From assembly GCF_026410925.1 (NCBI RefSeq), contig NZ_CP112972.1, forward strand, positions 992,001-1,056,000: 64,000 nucleotides of DNA, read 5' to 3'. The DNA comes from Halovenus salina (GTDB lineage Archaea > Halobacteriota > Halobacteria > Halobacteriales > Haloarculaceae). The position numbers and the translations under genes were made by a program. Within the stretch, counting starts at the first letter, position 1; every line of letters begins with the position of its first letter. Below the pieces are notes generated by a model. That model searched no databases and was not told where the DNA came from. It saw only the letters and a list, made by a program, of their open reading frames with translations. Shown here piece by piece: positions 8,410 through 17,602 of the stretch.

Positions 8410-9456
8410 TCTTCGGTAGACTGGCGGAACCAAGAGTATTAGCGCCTCTGGCTGGACAGAAACGAACAGGTCCAACGAACGCCCTGCCCTTGGCCAGAGG
8501 CTATCGGAACCTGTGGAACTGGGAGCAATAGACTTTCGGCCCGAGCCGCTCGATGCCATTGTCGCGCGGCGTCTCAAGGAGATTTGGGTGGCGCAATCCT
8601 GCCCACACTGCGAGCAGAAAACACCCCAGGCACTCGACGGATCTGATCGTATCTGGTGTAGCCACTGCAACCGGAAAACCACGTACACGCGGGGAACGCC
8701 GTTCTACGATTTGGAACTCGCTCCTGGCGAGTTCCTCATCGCCGTCATCCTCTACGCTGATACGCTGTTGAGTATTAACCAGATCGCGTTTCTGCTCTCG
8801 CCGTGCTACAAGACTCTCCACGACAACATCAGAGAGGTCGAAACAACCTTTTGTCGCGGATTTCCGACTGTCTGGGATCACATCTCCCAGACAGTCGGCG
8901 GCCCGACACAGGTCGATGAAACCCAGCAGGTGTATTCCGGTTTAAAAGGACAAGATCCGCCACGGGAGGGACTTGACCGCGGTGGGTCGCTCGAGGGCGG
9001 ACGCACCCGTTGGACAGGGGATCAAGGAGACGAACTGACGCTCGTCGCGGCCTGCCGCGACGTGCTTCGCGTGGTGTCAGCGCAAGAGGGAAGCGACTAC
9101 GATGAGGATTTGGGTCCAGTGATTGAGGAAGCAGACAATCTCTCCCAGCCGCTGGGAGAGGTCTGGACCAATGGACTGCCCGACTACCGAGGTATGGAGC
9201 ACGACCACCGGTACGTTGTCCACGACGAGAAATACGTTTCCAACGAGGGCGTCCACACGAATCAGGGAGAGTGTCTCTGGTTGCTGCTCCAACCGTAGCT
9301 GGCGAAGTTCCGCGGCCTCTCCAAGCCCGGCTTGGAGCAGGCCGCTCGTACCTACGGTTTCCTCCGGGCACTGAAACTTACTGGGGCACCGATCCACAGT
9401 CTCGTCGATCGTATCGCCATCAACGTATCCAGCTAGTTCCGCCAGTCTACCGAAGA
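8410..9456 (+). mobile_element. IS1595-like insertion sequence with 21-bp inverted repeats
   Basis: Perfect terminal inverted repeats flank the element: TCTTCGG followed by TAGACTGGCGGAAC at 8410-8430 and the exact reverse complement at 9436-9456. The single gene inside is a transposase with a premature stop. The flanks show no convincing target duplication, which suggests rearrangement after insertion. The element is about 1.05 kb, a normal size for the family. Confidence 0.8.
8513..9436 (+). pseudogene. IS1595-like transposase with premature TAG
   Basis: The frame opens at GTG 8513 and shows an N-terminal zinc ribbon with the pairs CPHC and CSHC, followed by a DDE-type catalytic region (QVDETQQVYSG with the first Asp, later DYRGMEHDHRYVVH and NEGVHTNQGECLW). 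A TAG at 9296-9298 interrupts it after LLLQP. The same frame continues as LAKFRGLSKPGLEQAARTYG and LKLTGAPIHSLVDRI to a natural stop at 9434-9436 inside the right inverted repeat. A TGG to TAG change (PWLAKF to P-stop-LAKF) would explain the break. Full length would be 307 residues. The family call is from the zinc ribbon plus DDE layout and is fairly, not fully, certain. The region 9457-9587 after the element holds nothing I can identify. Confidence 0.7.
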
Positions 9457-9587
9457 ACGCGGATCAAAGATTTTCGGACGACAACGCAGGCCGAAGAACA
9501 AGTAGTGTTACCAGAGCAAGGTATCGGTCGCAAATCAGAATGCTACGCGTTCTGGGGACGTAGTAGGGCAGGGATACATCGGGTAGT

Positions 9588-11096
9588 TCATATGTATCCA
9601 AGCGCCTCCAGTTGTTGGATATCCTGATCAGTGAGACCTCGGTCTGCCTCCTCGAGTTGCGAAAGGTGTTCTTGTACCGTCGCAGTCAGCCGTTCAGGTG
9701 CAGCCGAATACGGTTGTTTCGTGTCGTCAGTCCCGGCCCATCGAACACCCGTTGACTCAGCGACAACCTTCCAGCCGTCGTCGTACGCAACTGCAGAGCG
9801 TTCAGCCAGAGCGTGTCTGATATCAGACTGTGGTGCATCCGGGTATTTCTCAATCGTATCCTCAACACCCCCTTTAGGAGGATACTGGCTGGCAGTCAAG
9901 CCGGAATCCACCAGTCCCAGGACACAGCGCCCGTTGGAATCAAGCAATTGCTCGGGGGACAAAAACAACTCGTAGAGTTTCTTGAGCGAGACAGTTTGAG
10001 AGACCGTCCGAGCCTCAAGTTGGGGGTGAGCGATGACCAGCGGAACTCTGAGGACGGCCTCGCTAACTGACGCTTCGTGACCCATCCGTCGGCGCCCCAT
10101 TTCGTCGGTTTCGCCTAGGTTTTCGCCATGATCGGCAGTGACTACGACGATAGTATCTTCGAGGAGTCCTTCGGTTTCAAGCGTGTGATATAATCTCTGC
10201 AGGTGACCGTCAACAGTCTCCACCTCACCGGCGTACAGCCCACGAACATCTTCTACATCAGATTCGTCGAGTTCGCTTCGTTCGACCTGCTCGGCGAACG
10301 GCCAAGTGGCGGCCACCTCCTCGTTGAGCCGAACAAGTTCGGAATACGATAATGATCGGCCTATGTGTTTGCGCTGCAACGCCTCGGGCGGTTTGTAACA
10401 CCGATGTGTATCCATGTAGTTGGTGAACAAAAAAAACGGCTCATCGTTGTCGTGAGAGGCGAGCATTGATTTGATAGCCCGCGTGTTTGTCTCTGGAGAG
10501 TAGGAATAATCGCTGGTCGGAGCGAAAACAGGGTGGGGGAGCCGAGAGAGAGGTTCCAACTTCGCCGCGATCTCCCCGGCAGCAACAGCAGAGAGATTAG
10601 CGAGACTCTTGAGCGGATTGTCACTAGTTGGCACGCGTCTTAACACGTCAAGAAGCGCCTCCTTGTGTGAGCTACCCTCGTTGTTGAGGATTCTCTGTGC
10701 ATTTCCGGAAACGTCCATCCCGTTGAGGAACAGGTCTCGGCCACCGGTGTATCGGAAATGATCAAAGTCTTCATCGAAGCCGGTTCGCTGACTGGCGAAT
10801 CCGTTTGCGGAGACGCCGTATGTAGTGTATCCTTCGCGGGAAAGTTCGGAAACCAAGGGTGTGTCTATTGAGTCAGTAAAACGATAGGTCCCGTGCTTGT
10901 GGGGTAGTTTACCCGAAAAGATAGATGCGTGTGATGGAGGAGACCAGGTGCTGGGAGCAACCGCATGTTCGAACCAGATATTCGATGACCGCAATTTGTT
11001 CAGAAAAGACGCGTGCTCGACGGCATAATCATACCTGCAGGCATCCCAGACGACAAACAGGATATTGGGAGGATTGTCTCCGGTGTCCGTAATCAT
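9588..11096 (-). CDS. Sulfatase-superfamily protein (alkaline phosphatase fold)
   Basis: A 502-residue soluble protein of the sulfatase / phosphotransferase branch of the alkaline phosphatase superfamily. Metal-ligand motifs are visible: the N-terminal Asp pair in ILFVVWDACRYD and the C-terminal DHGE in VVVTADHGENLGE. The nucleophile region reads APSTWSPPSHASIFSGKLP; the formylglycine pentapeptide C/S-x-P-S-R of true sulfatases is degenerate (S-P-P-S-H), so hydrolysis of sulfate esters is not assured. No signal peptide or membrane helix is seen, so it would be cytoplasmic unless exported by another partner. It is divergent from the aminotransferase gene at 11180, with only 83 nt between the two starts. 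Such genes are frequent in haloarchaeal glycan loci. Confidence 0.85.
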   Translation of the reverse strand: MITDTGDNPPNILFVVWDACRYDYAVEHASFLNKLRSSNIWFEHAVAPSTWSPPSHASIFSGKLPHKHGTYRFTDSIDTPLVSELSREGYTTYGVSANGFASQRTGFDEDFDHFRYTGGRDLFLNGMDVSGNAQRILNNEGSSHKEALLDVLRRVPTSDNPLKSLANLSAVAAGEIAAKLEPLSRLPHPVFAPTSDYSYSPETNTRAIKSMLASHDNDEPFFLFTNYMDTHRCYKPPEALQRKHIGRSLSYSELVRLNEEVAATWPFAEQVERSELDESDVEDVRGLYAGEVETVDGHLQRLYHTLETEGLLEDTIVVVTADHGENLGETDEMGRRRMGHEASVSEAVLRVPLVIAHPQLEARTVSQTVSLKKLYELFLSPEQLLDSNGRCVLGLVDSGLTASQYPPKGGVEDTIEKYPDAPQSDIRHALAERSAVAYDDGWKVVAESTGVRWAGTDDTKQPYSAAPERLTATVQEHLSQLEEADRGLTDQDIQQLEALGYI

Positions 11097-11179
11097 ACTT
11101 TCTAGAAGGGATGTTACAATCTTAATTGTTCCGTGGTTTCATCACAATCTAATTACGCCAGAAGGCCAAACAACGAAGC

Positions 11180-12277
11180 ATGGTTGATGGTGTGCCATTC
11201 ACAGATATTCATATGGACGACGAGACAATTGAAGCAGTGGGTGATGTTCTTCGGGGGGGAAGATACGTCAAGGGGCCGGTCGTCGAAGCCTTCGAAGAGG
11301 AGTTTGCCGACCACTGTGGCACAGAGTACGCAGTCGGCGTCAACAGCGGGACTGCCGCTATCCTGCTCGGATTACAGGCTGCGGAAATCGGCGAAGGAGA
11401 TGACGTATTTGTGCCTGCCCACACCTACTTTGCTTCTGTTAGCCCAGTTCTCTTTCTAGATGCGAACCCGGTGTTTGTCGACGTACGTACTGATACGTAT
11501 ACTATCGACCCAAACGACCTCGAACAGAAGATAACCACGGCAGACAACCCTGCTGCAGTGATCCCTGTCCATATTTACGGACAGATGGCAGAGATGGACC
11601 GTGTAACCGAGATAGCCAAAACACACAACCTCCATGTCGTCTCAGACTCCTGTCAAGCACACTTCGCGGAACAGAACGGACAGAAGGCTGGGAGCATTGC
11701 AGATATTGGAGCCTTCAGTTTCTATCCCTCGAAGAACATGACTGTCGCGGGTGACGGTGGGATGCTCGTGACCGACGACGACGAATTGGCCCGACGCGCA
11801 CGTGCGCTCCGAAACCACGGCCGGGACGAAGCAGGGGTTCACCGACACCTTGGTCTGAACTATCGGATGAGTGAAGTACTCGGTGCGGTCGGAAAGCAGC
11901 AATTGAAACGCGTCGACGACTGGAACGCAGGTCGACGCCGTGCAGCGTCAGTGTACGACGACCGCTTGGCCGACATCGACGAGGTGGTTGCGCCAGCAGA
12001 AAATACAGATAACAAACACGTTTATCACCTGTACGTTGTCCAAGTTCCCGACCGAAGCAACCTACGTGAGTATCTGGACGAAAACGGAATTGGAACCGGA
12101 ATCCACTACCCGACACCTGCACACGAGCACCCTGCGGTAGTCGAGCGCTGTGGCGAGACGAGCATTGAGTTCGTCGAGGGCCTCTGTGAAAGAATCATCT
12201 CGCTACCGATGCACCCGAGACTATCCGAAGAAGAGGTTCACACAGTCTGTGACCACATCGAGGAGTACTACACATGA
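11180..12277 (+). CDS. DegT/DnrJ/EryC1/StrS-family sugar aminotransferase
   Basis: A PLP-dependent aminotransferase that converts a keto group on a nucleotide-linked sugar to an amine. Visible landmarks are GVNSGTAAILLGL (cofactor phosphate site), VFVPAHTYFAS, VIPVHIYGQMAEMD, the DSCQAH segment (Asp contacts the PLP pyridine) and the Schiff-base lysine in SFYPSKNMTVAGDGGML, then NYRMSEVLGAVGKQQLKR. At 365 residues it is standard length. Its stop overlaps the start of the Gfo/Idh oxidoreductase by 4 nt (ATGA), so the two are translationally coupled. That order matches the 3-keto sugar oxidase/aminotransferase pair of diamino-uronic acid synthesis (WlbA/WlbC type), which is the likeliest role here; the positional specificity is inference. 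Confidence 0.92.
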   Translation: MVDGVPFTDIHMDDETIEAVGDVLRGGRYVKGPVVEAFEEEFADHCGTEYAVGVNSGTAAILLGLQAAEIGEGDDVFVPAHTYFASVSPVLFLDANPVFVDVRTDTYTIDPNDLEQKITTADNPAAVIPVHIYGQMAEMDRVTEIAKTHNLHVVSDSCQAHFAEQNGQKAGSIADIGAFSFYPSKNMTVAGDGGMLVTDDDELARRARALRNHGRDEAGVHRHLGLNYRMSEVLGAVGKQQLKRVDDWNAGRRRAASVYDDRLADIDEVVAPAENTDNKHVYHLYVVQVPDRSNLREYLDENGIGTGIHYPTPAHEHPAVVERCGETSIEFVEGLCERIISLPMHPRLSEEEVHTVCDHIEEYYT

Positions 12278-13257
12278 AATACGGCGTCATCGGAACCGGC
12301 TACTGGGGGTCGAATCACGCCCGCGTCGCGGTCGAACTCGTTGATGAGGGCACACTCGATGATGTGGTGCTCTGTGACGTAGACGAGGGTCGCGCCGCCG
12401 ACCTGGCAACTACCTACGGCATCGAGTACACGACCGACTACACCGATCTCCCGGAAATGGGAATCGACGCCGTGACAGTAGCGACCCCGTCCCCGACACA
12501 CCACGAAATAGCGACATATCTCCTCGAACGGGAAATCGACTGTCTGGTCGAGAAACCCCTCGCGCTCGATAGCGACGGCGCCTGGGAAATCGTCGAGACA
12601 GCAACTGAACACGGACAGGTGCTTGGAGTCGGGCACATCTTTCGGTACCACCCGGCACTGAACGACCTGAAACGGCGAGTCGAACGCGGGGAACTCGGCG
12701 AGATCAAGTATATGAACACGACCCGGTTCTCGTTTCGGGTGCCCCGTGAAACCGCGGGAGCACTGTACTCGCTAGCTGTTCACGATATCGACATCTCGAA
12801 CTACCTGCTCGAAGCGACACCACAGTCGCTGTACTGCAACCTCGATAGCGTCATCCGCGATGATGTCGACGAAACAGCAACTGTCGTCCTCGACTACGGC
12901 GAGGCGACGAGTGTCATCAATGAATCCTGGCAGGTTCCGGTGTACGGCAAACAGCGTGACCTGACGGTAGTCGGCTCCGAAAAGGCGGCGCACATCGACT
13001 ACCTCAAAGACACCGTCGTTGAGCTTTACGACAGCAGGGTGAGACAGGACGGCGACGAGTTCCGAGCACAAAGCGAGGGTAAACAGGTCTACGAGACAGA
13101 GAACAACGAACCGCTGAAAATCGAAGTCTCGGAGTTCCTGGATGCCTGTAAGACAGGGAATCCGTTGCGGGCATCTGGTCAGGTGGGTGCGGAAACAGTC
13201 GAACTGCTTGAGCGCTGCAAGCAGTCTGCGGCACAAGGACGCGTTATCACCCTGTAA
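12274..13257 (+). CDS. Gfo/Idh/MocA-family sugar oxidoreductase
   Basis: A 327-residue NAD(P)-dependent sugar dehydrogenase. The N-terminal Rossmann motif reads GVIGTGYWGSNHARVA. The conserved EKPLA motif (CLVEKPLALDSD) supplies the catalytic lysine, and GVGHIFRYHPALNDLK and AVHDIDISNYLL belong to the C-terminal alpha/beta domain, the latter with the conserved histidine/aspartate pair. The ATG overlaps the end of the aminotransferase gene. Known relatives in this arrangement (WlbA type) oxidise C3 of a UDP-N-acetylglucosaminuronic acid to supply the aminotransferase. The gene ends 8 nt before the convergent formyltransferase gene. Confidence 0.92.
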   Translation: MKYGVIGTGYWGSNHARVAVELVDEGTLDDVVLCDVDEGRAADLATTYGIEYTTDYTDLPEMGIDAVTVATPSPTHHEIATYLLEREIDCLVEKPLALDSDGAWEIVETATEHGQVLGVGHIFRYHPALNDLKRRVERGELGEIKYMNTTRFSFRVPRETAGALYSLAVHDIDISNYLLEATPQSLYCNLDSVIRDDVDETATVVLDYGEATSVINESWQVPVYGKQRDLTVVGSEKAAHIDYLKDTVVELYDSRVRQDGDEFRAQSEGKQVYETENNEPLKIEVSEFLDACKTGNPLRASGQVGAETVELLERCKQSAAQGRVITL

Positions 13258-13265
13258 GCTCCGGC

Positions 13266-14081
13266 TTAAAACAGACTCTCCTGGTCCCGGAACATCTCGC
13301 CGAACTCCTCGTAGGACGACTTCGTCAGGTGAATATCGGTTCCCCCCACCGTCGTGTGAGCGGGCTTGAACGGGGGGAAGTCAAGGGCCCGAATCTTGTC
13401 ATACAGTGCGCGTTCATCCGCTGGATCCGCCAATTCCTCAAGCGGGATTTCCTTTTTGCCGTCGAGGCTCGACTTGTAATAGAAGTACGTCGGACCATTG
13501 AACTCCGACTGTGGGGTCCGCATCTCGTGTACCTCCCCGGAGACAATTTGCGGTAGCGTCTCCTCGAACAGGGCGGCTGACGCCTCGCGTGTCTTCTCGT
13601 AGAGCGACCGTGCTGTATCTTCCTCCGTGATGTCGACAAACCGACGGTCGACCACGTCGCCAGCGTCGACTTCTTCGGCCATAAAGTGAATCGTCGTCCC
13701 GTGTTTCCAGTAGTCGTCGTCCCGTGCGTTCATAATCGAGTGTGAGAATACGTTCGACCCCTGATAGCGGGGGAGTTCAGCCTGATGGAGGTTCAGCGCC
13801 CCATCATCAGGGTGCTGGAGCAACTCCTCACCGAGGATGTTCGGATAGTACACACTCACGATGTAATCTACCTCGTAATTTAGAACACCGCGTTCGTCGT
13901 CAGGTTCGAGTACTGGATACCCGAACTCCAGGGCCCGTTCGTGGACTGAGCCCGCCCACCACGAGTCGTACTTTTTGGGGTACGTTACGACAACGGAGAT
14001 ATCGATGTCCGGTGTGTCATCAAGTAACTGGAGGCAGCGTTCACCAAGTGGATGGCTTCCAAAAAAGGCTACGTCGGTCAT
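13266..14081 (-). CDS. Sugar N-formyltransferase-like protein (Fmt/GART fold)
   Basis: A 271-residue protein with the formyl-THF transferase fold. The catalytic asparagine-histidine-aspartate triad is visible as NLHQAELPRYQG, TTIHFMAEEVDAGDVV, with Asn, His and Asp in the standard order. The N-terminus MTDVAFFGSHPLGERCLQLL is the family's first Rossmann strand and loop. It is too short and too context-specific to be the methionyl-tRNA enzyme, which archaea lack because they do not formylate initiator Met-tRNA. With a sugar aminotransferase and Gfo/Idh enzyme beside it, the likely reaction is formylation of a nucleotide-sugar amine using N10-formyl-tetrahydrofolate. That haloarchaea have such a cofactor pool is known; the substrate is inference. 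Confidence 0.85.
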   Translation of the reverse strand: MTDVAFFGSHPLGERCLQLLDDTPDIDISVVVTYPKKYDSWWAGSVHERALEFGYPVLEPDDERGVLNYEVDYIVSVYYPNILGEELLQHPDDGALNLHQAELPRYQGSNVFSHSIMNARDDDYWKHGTTIHFMAEEVDAGDVVDRRFVDITEEDTARSLYEKTREASAALFEETLPQIVSGEVHEMRTPQSEFNGPTYFYYKSSLDGKKEIPLEELADPADERALYDKIRALDFPPFKPAHTTVGGTDIHLTKSSYEEFGEMFRDQESLF

Positions 14082-14151
14082 GACATGCTGGATAAGAATC
14101 TACACCCTCATTAAATCACGCTATTTCGGGCGGCCCCCAATGGCTCCGATA

Positions 14152-15156
14152 CTACGCCAGCCGCTCTAGTTGGTCGTAGTACGTCTGGGCGACAGCGTTC
14201 CAGCTGTGGTCTTTTGCTTTTCGCTGGAGATGTTCGCCATATGCGCTCGCCTCGTCTGGCTGTTCACAAATCCAGCTGAGTTTCCGCGAGATAGCGTCAG
14301 GCTCTGGGTCCAGAAACAGCAGTTCGTCCTCGGTGAAGTTCGCCCGGAGCTTGCCGTCGTATCCGAGCGTTGGAAGGCCTGCCGCACCGTATTCCATCAC
14401 TTTCAGGGGCTGTTCTTTGTCTACCAGACAGAGGGCACATGAGGCGTGTGAAAGAAAGCCCGGAACCAAGTCGTACTCGAAGGCACCGAGATAGTGGACA
14501 TTCTCGTGGTCGGCAGCGAGCTCTGAGAGGGTAACACCGCGTTCCTGCCCGAGGAACACGAACTCCCACTCCGGTGTCATCGACGCCGCCTCGACAATCT
14601 CGGTGAGATAATACTCCGGAACCATGCTCCCAATATACATCGCAACTGGAGAATCCATATCTACGTCCCGGTTTTCAAGGATGGTCCGGGTTTCAGAAAT
14701 AATGTCGCCGTCTGGGTAGGCAAAGGCAGAGTAATCCACAGCATTTCTGACGTAGGTGGGGTCGATTCCGCGGCGCGTTGTCTCCTCGTAGGTTCTGCTT
14801 TCGACGACGAAACAGGCATCCGAACGTTCGAGAACCCACCACTCGTACCGGCGGCACAACTCGAACAACGGTCCCGGTAACTGTTCAATGTCTGCGAGTG
14901 AGTCGCTCACGTCCCCGATAAACGGAAGTCGACGAAGCCGAGCCAGCGGGTAACCCAGATAGAGGCCGATTCTGACGTTACCTAGAATAACGTCGTAATC
15001 GCCGGTAAGCCCTGCTTTGATTGCACCGAGGGCATCCGCCCCGCTCGCGTCACGTATCGTGACATCGACACCCATCTCCGAGAGGTGTGCTGCAATCCGT
15101 TCCCGGCGGAGACTCACGTGCTCGCCAGTCGACGGGCGGAGCCAGAGAACCTTCAT
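14152..15156 (-). CDS. Family 4-type (GT-B) glycosyltransferase
   Basis: A 334-residue GT-B glycosyltransferase. The N-terminal domain begins MKVLWLRPSTGEHVSLRRER, and the middle shows the donor-domain strand VAMYIGSMVPEYYLTEIVEA, then WEFVFLGQERG, VHYLGAFEYDLVPGFLSHA and the donor-binding LKVMEYGAAGLPTLGYD, equivalent to the E-x7-E/KxxEYxAxGxP motif. A C-terminal helix follows. No membrane segment is evident. It is preceded by the divergent sulfatase gene at 15263. Which sugar it transfers cannot be told; a place in the same glycan pathway is inferred from position. Confidence 0.88.
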   Translation of the reverse strand: MKVLWLRPSTGEHVSLRRERIAAHLSEMGVDVTIRDASGADALGAIKAGLTGDYDVILGNVRIGLYLGYPLARLRRLPFIGDVSDSLADIEQLPGPLFELCRRYEWWVLERSDACFVVESRTYEETTRRGIDPTYVRNAVDYSAFAYPDGDIISETRTILENRDVDMDSPVAMYIGSMVPEYYLTEIVEAASMTPEWEFVFLGQERGVTLSELAADHENVHYLGAFEYDLVPGFLSHASCALCLVDKEQPLKVMEYGAAGLPTLGYDGKLRANFTEDELLFLDPEPDAISRKLSWICEQPDEASAYGEHLQRKAKDHSWNAVAQTYYDQLERLA

Positions 15157-15262
15157 CCTGTTTGCCAGTACGAGTATCGACCGTAATTATTCTTTGATAA
15201 ACAGGGATTCGCTGTTTGGGGAACCACAACAGTAAATGTGACTGGCTGACAACAAAACATCA

Positions 15263-16603
15263 ATGACTGATATTGTCTATATTACCGTAGACTCACTGCG
15301 AGCAGACCACGTCGGGTGGCACGGATACGAGCGAGACACGACTCCATTTCTGGACAGTTTGAGCGAGAGTGCGCACACGTTCACGAACGCCTTTTCACAT
15401 GGGTGTTACACCCGCCAGGCGTTTCCGGCAATGATGGCCGCTGAATACCCATCCATCAGTCAATCGCACGGTGGGTTGTCAGAGGAGTACACACCCCTCG
15501 CAGAGGCTCTCTCTGAGGCAGGGTACACCACTGGTGGATTTCATTCGAACCCACATCTTCTTCCTCAGTTTGGCTACCATCGCGGATTTGATAGATTCTA
15601 TGACTCGGATACTGAGTCGAGTAAACTCGCACGTCTTCGTCAGTGGGTTAAGGATACGATTCCCTCACAGAGCTTCCTCTACAGTACACTCGAAGCCGTC
15701 TTCAGCAAAACCGAGGAAGCCGGCTTCAATCCGGGCACGCCGTTTGTCCTAGCTGACGAGATTACCGACCTGGCAATAGACTGGTGTCAGTCCGTCGCCA
15801 CGGAGTCACAACGATTCCTCTGGGTCCATTACATGGACGTCCACCACCCGTACTCACCCCCAGAAGAGTATCAGCTAGCGTTCCGAGAGGAAGCTATCTC
15901 GGAGCGTCGGGCAGTGAAGCTTCGTCGAAAGATGGTCGACCAGCCAGAGGAAGTAACCGACGCGGAGCTGTCGGATATCGTCGACCTCTATGACGGCGAG
16001 ATTCGGTTTGTTGACGATCAGGTTCGTCGGCTCGTCGAGACGGTCCAGTCACAGTGGGGGGCAGACACCCTTATTGCGTTCACCTCAGACCACGGTGACG
16101 AACTGAACGACCACGACGATTTTGCACATAGGGACACGCTGTTCGACGAACTAGCACACGTTCCGTTGCTAATCCAGTGTGGCGAACAACAGGGCGTCCA
16201 CGAGGATATGGTCGGTTTGATGGACCTTCCACCGACCTTTCTCGAGTGTGCCGGTATCGAACCTCCCTCGACGTTCCGGGGCGAGAGCCTTGTTAAAATA
16301 ATGGAAGGTGGGTCGACCGACCAGGATTACGTACTCATCGACGAAGGGGAGACGATAGCGTACCGTGACAGGTCCTGGAAGTACATCGTCGGTCCAGGCC
16401 GGGTTGAACTCTATAACATCCAAAACGACCCTGGAGAACAGATAAATGTCGTCGACCAACACCCGGAAGTTGTCGAGGAAATTGAGGCGACGCTCGAACA
16501 GTATTCGGAACTCGGAACCGCCGACAGTGATGAACTCACAGCCGGGGAGTTTTCAGGAGAGGTACAAGACCGGCTGGAACAACTCGGATATCTCCAAGAG
16601 TAG
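15263..16603 (+). CDS. Second sulfatase-superfamily protein
   Basis: A 446-residue member of the same superfamily as the protein at 9588-11096 but clearly different in sequence. Metal-binding aspartates are in DIVYITVDSLRADHVGWHG, and the C-terminal site is FTSDHGDELNDHDDFAHRD. The central region HYMDVHHPYSPPEEY and the C-terminal ELYNIQNDPGEQINV are characteristic of sulfatases. The nucleophile region reads SHGCYTRQAFPAMMAAEYPS, again lacking a clean C/S-x-P-S-R. No signal peptide is seen. The ends LEQLGYLQE and LEQLEALGYI-like tails are shared with the other sulfatase and suggest common ancestry. Convergent with the epimerase gene, with 2 nt between. Confidence 0.88.
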   Translation: MTDIVYITVDSLRADHVGWHGYERDTTPFLDSLSESAHTFTNAFSHGCYTRQAFPAMMAAEYPSISQSHGGLSEEYTPLAEALSEAGYTTGGFHSNPHLLPQFGYHRGFDRFYDSDTESSKLARLRQWVKDTIPSQSFLYSTLEAVFSKTEEAGFNPGTPFVLADEITDLAIDWCQSVATESQRFLWVHYMDVHHPYSPPEEYQLAFREEAISERRAVKLRRKMVDQPEEVTDAELSDIVDLYDGEIRFVDDQVRRLVETVQSQWGADTLIAFTSDHGDELNDHDDFAHRDTLFDELAHVPLLIQCGEQQGVHEDMVGLMDLPPTFLECAGIEPPSTFRGESLVKIMEGGSTDQDYVLIDEGETIAYRDRSWKYIVGPGRVELYNIQNDPGEQINVVDQHPEVVEEIEATLEQYSELGTADSDELTAGEFSGEVQDRLEQLGYLQE

Positions 16604-16605
16604 CG

Positions 16606-17553
16606 TTATGTCGGCTCGTCCGATTGTTCGAACCACTCAGTGGTCTTCTCCAGTCCCTCCTCGAATCTGACATCTGGCTCGTACCCGAGCAGTTCCTGTG
16701 CTTTCGAGATGTCCGCATGCGAGTGTCGAACGTCCCCTGGACGAGGGTCGTCGTAAATTGGATCGATATCCGTACTCAGCAGGCCATTCAATGTCTCGAC
16801 CAGTTCGTTGATCGTTGCGCGGCCGCCACAGGCGGCGTTGAACGTTTCGCCGGTCGCATCTCCCTCGGCCGCGCGGATGTTTGTCTGGATTACGTTGTCG
16901 ATATAGGTGAAATCCCGGGACTGTTCGCCGTCGCCGTAAATAACCGGCCGGTCGCCGTCGAGCATCAAGTTGATGAACTTGGGGATAACTGCGGCGTACT
17001 CACCGGAGGGGTCCTGACGTGGTCCGAAAATATTGAAATACCGAAGGGCAACTGTATCATAATCGTACAGCTCACTCGCCTGCATCGCGAGCTGTTCGGT
17101 GTAGTACTTCGAGAGGGCGTACGGTGACTCGGGGTTTGCTTCCATCGTCTCGACTTTTGGGAGAGCAGTCGTCGACCCGTAAACGGACGACGAGGAGGCG
17201 ACGACAACGGTATCGACGTCGGTGTCTCGGGCTGCATCGAGGAGGGTTGCAGTCCCGGTACAGTTGGCGTCAGTCGACGTGACGGGGTCGTCGACGCTCC
17301 GCGGAACGGAGGGCACTGCAGCCTGGTGAAACACGTAGTCGACACCGTCGAGCAGTTCCGAGACCAGGTCTGGGTCACGAATGTCACCCTCGGTGAACGA
17401 GACGTTGTCGCGTCCTTCGAAGATCTCAAGATTCGACCGCCGACCCGTCTCAAAGTTGTCGATGCCACGAACCTCGTAGCCGCGGTCGAGCAATGCGTCG
17501 GCAAGCGAGGAGCCGATGAATCCGGCCATTCCGGTGATAAGCGCAGTAGACAT
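16606..17553 (-). CDS. NAD-dependent nucleotide-sugar epimerase/dehydratase (GalE-like)
   Basis: An extended SDR of 315 residues. It starts at ATG 17553, chosen because the Rossmann motif (ALITGMAGFIGSSLADALL, TGxxGFIG) follows directly; the frame is open further upstream but that part has no family similarity. Other landmarks are GIDNFETGRRSNL, DIRD, VDYVFHQAAVPSVPRS, the catalytic Ser and Y-x-x-x-K (SPYALSKYY), ALRYFNIFGPRQDP and RDFTYIDNV. The closest functional class by motifs is the UDP-glucose/UDP-N-acetylglucosamine 4-epimerase group. It lies 49 nt downstream of the nucleotide-sugar dehydrogenase gene in the same direction and probably shares its transcript. Confidence 0.92.
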   Translation of the reverse strand: MSTALITGMAGFIGSSLADALLDRGYEVRGIDNFETGRRSNLEIFEGRDNVSFTEGDIRDPDLVSELLDGVDYVFHQAAVPSVPRSVDDPVTSTDANCTGTATLLDAARDTDVDTVVVASSSSVYGSTTALPKVETMEANPESPYALSKYYTEQLAMQASELYDYDTVALRYFNIFGPRQDPSGEYAAVIPKFINLMLDGDRPVIYGDGEQSRDFTYIDNVIQTNIRAAEGDATGETFNAACGGRATINELVETLNGLLSTDIDPIYDDPRPGDVRHSHADISKAQELLGYEPDVRFEEGLEKTTEWFEQSDEPT

Positions 17554-17602
17554 ACGGAGGACTGGTACCGCCCCGGCGTTGAATGTATCGGCTTCAGTTG
17601 GA

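Noticed and set aside
9457-9587. Missing 5' half of the IMPase gene beyond the IS1595-like element
   Set aside because: All three minus-strand frames were read; none shows the family's N-terminal or DPLDGT motifs.
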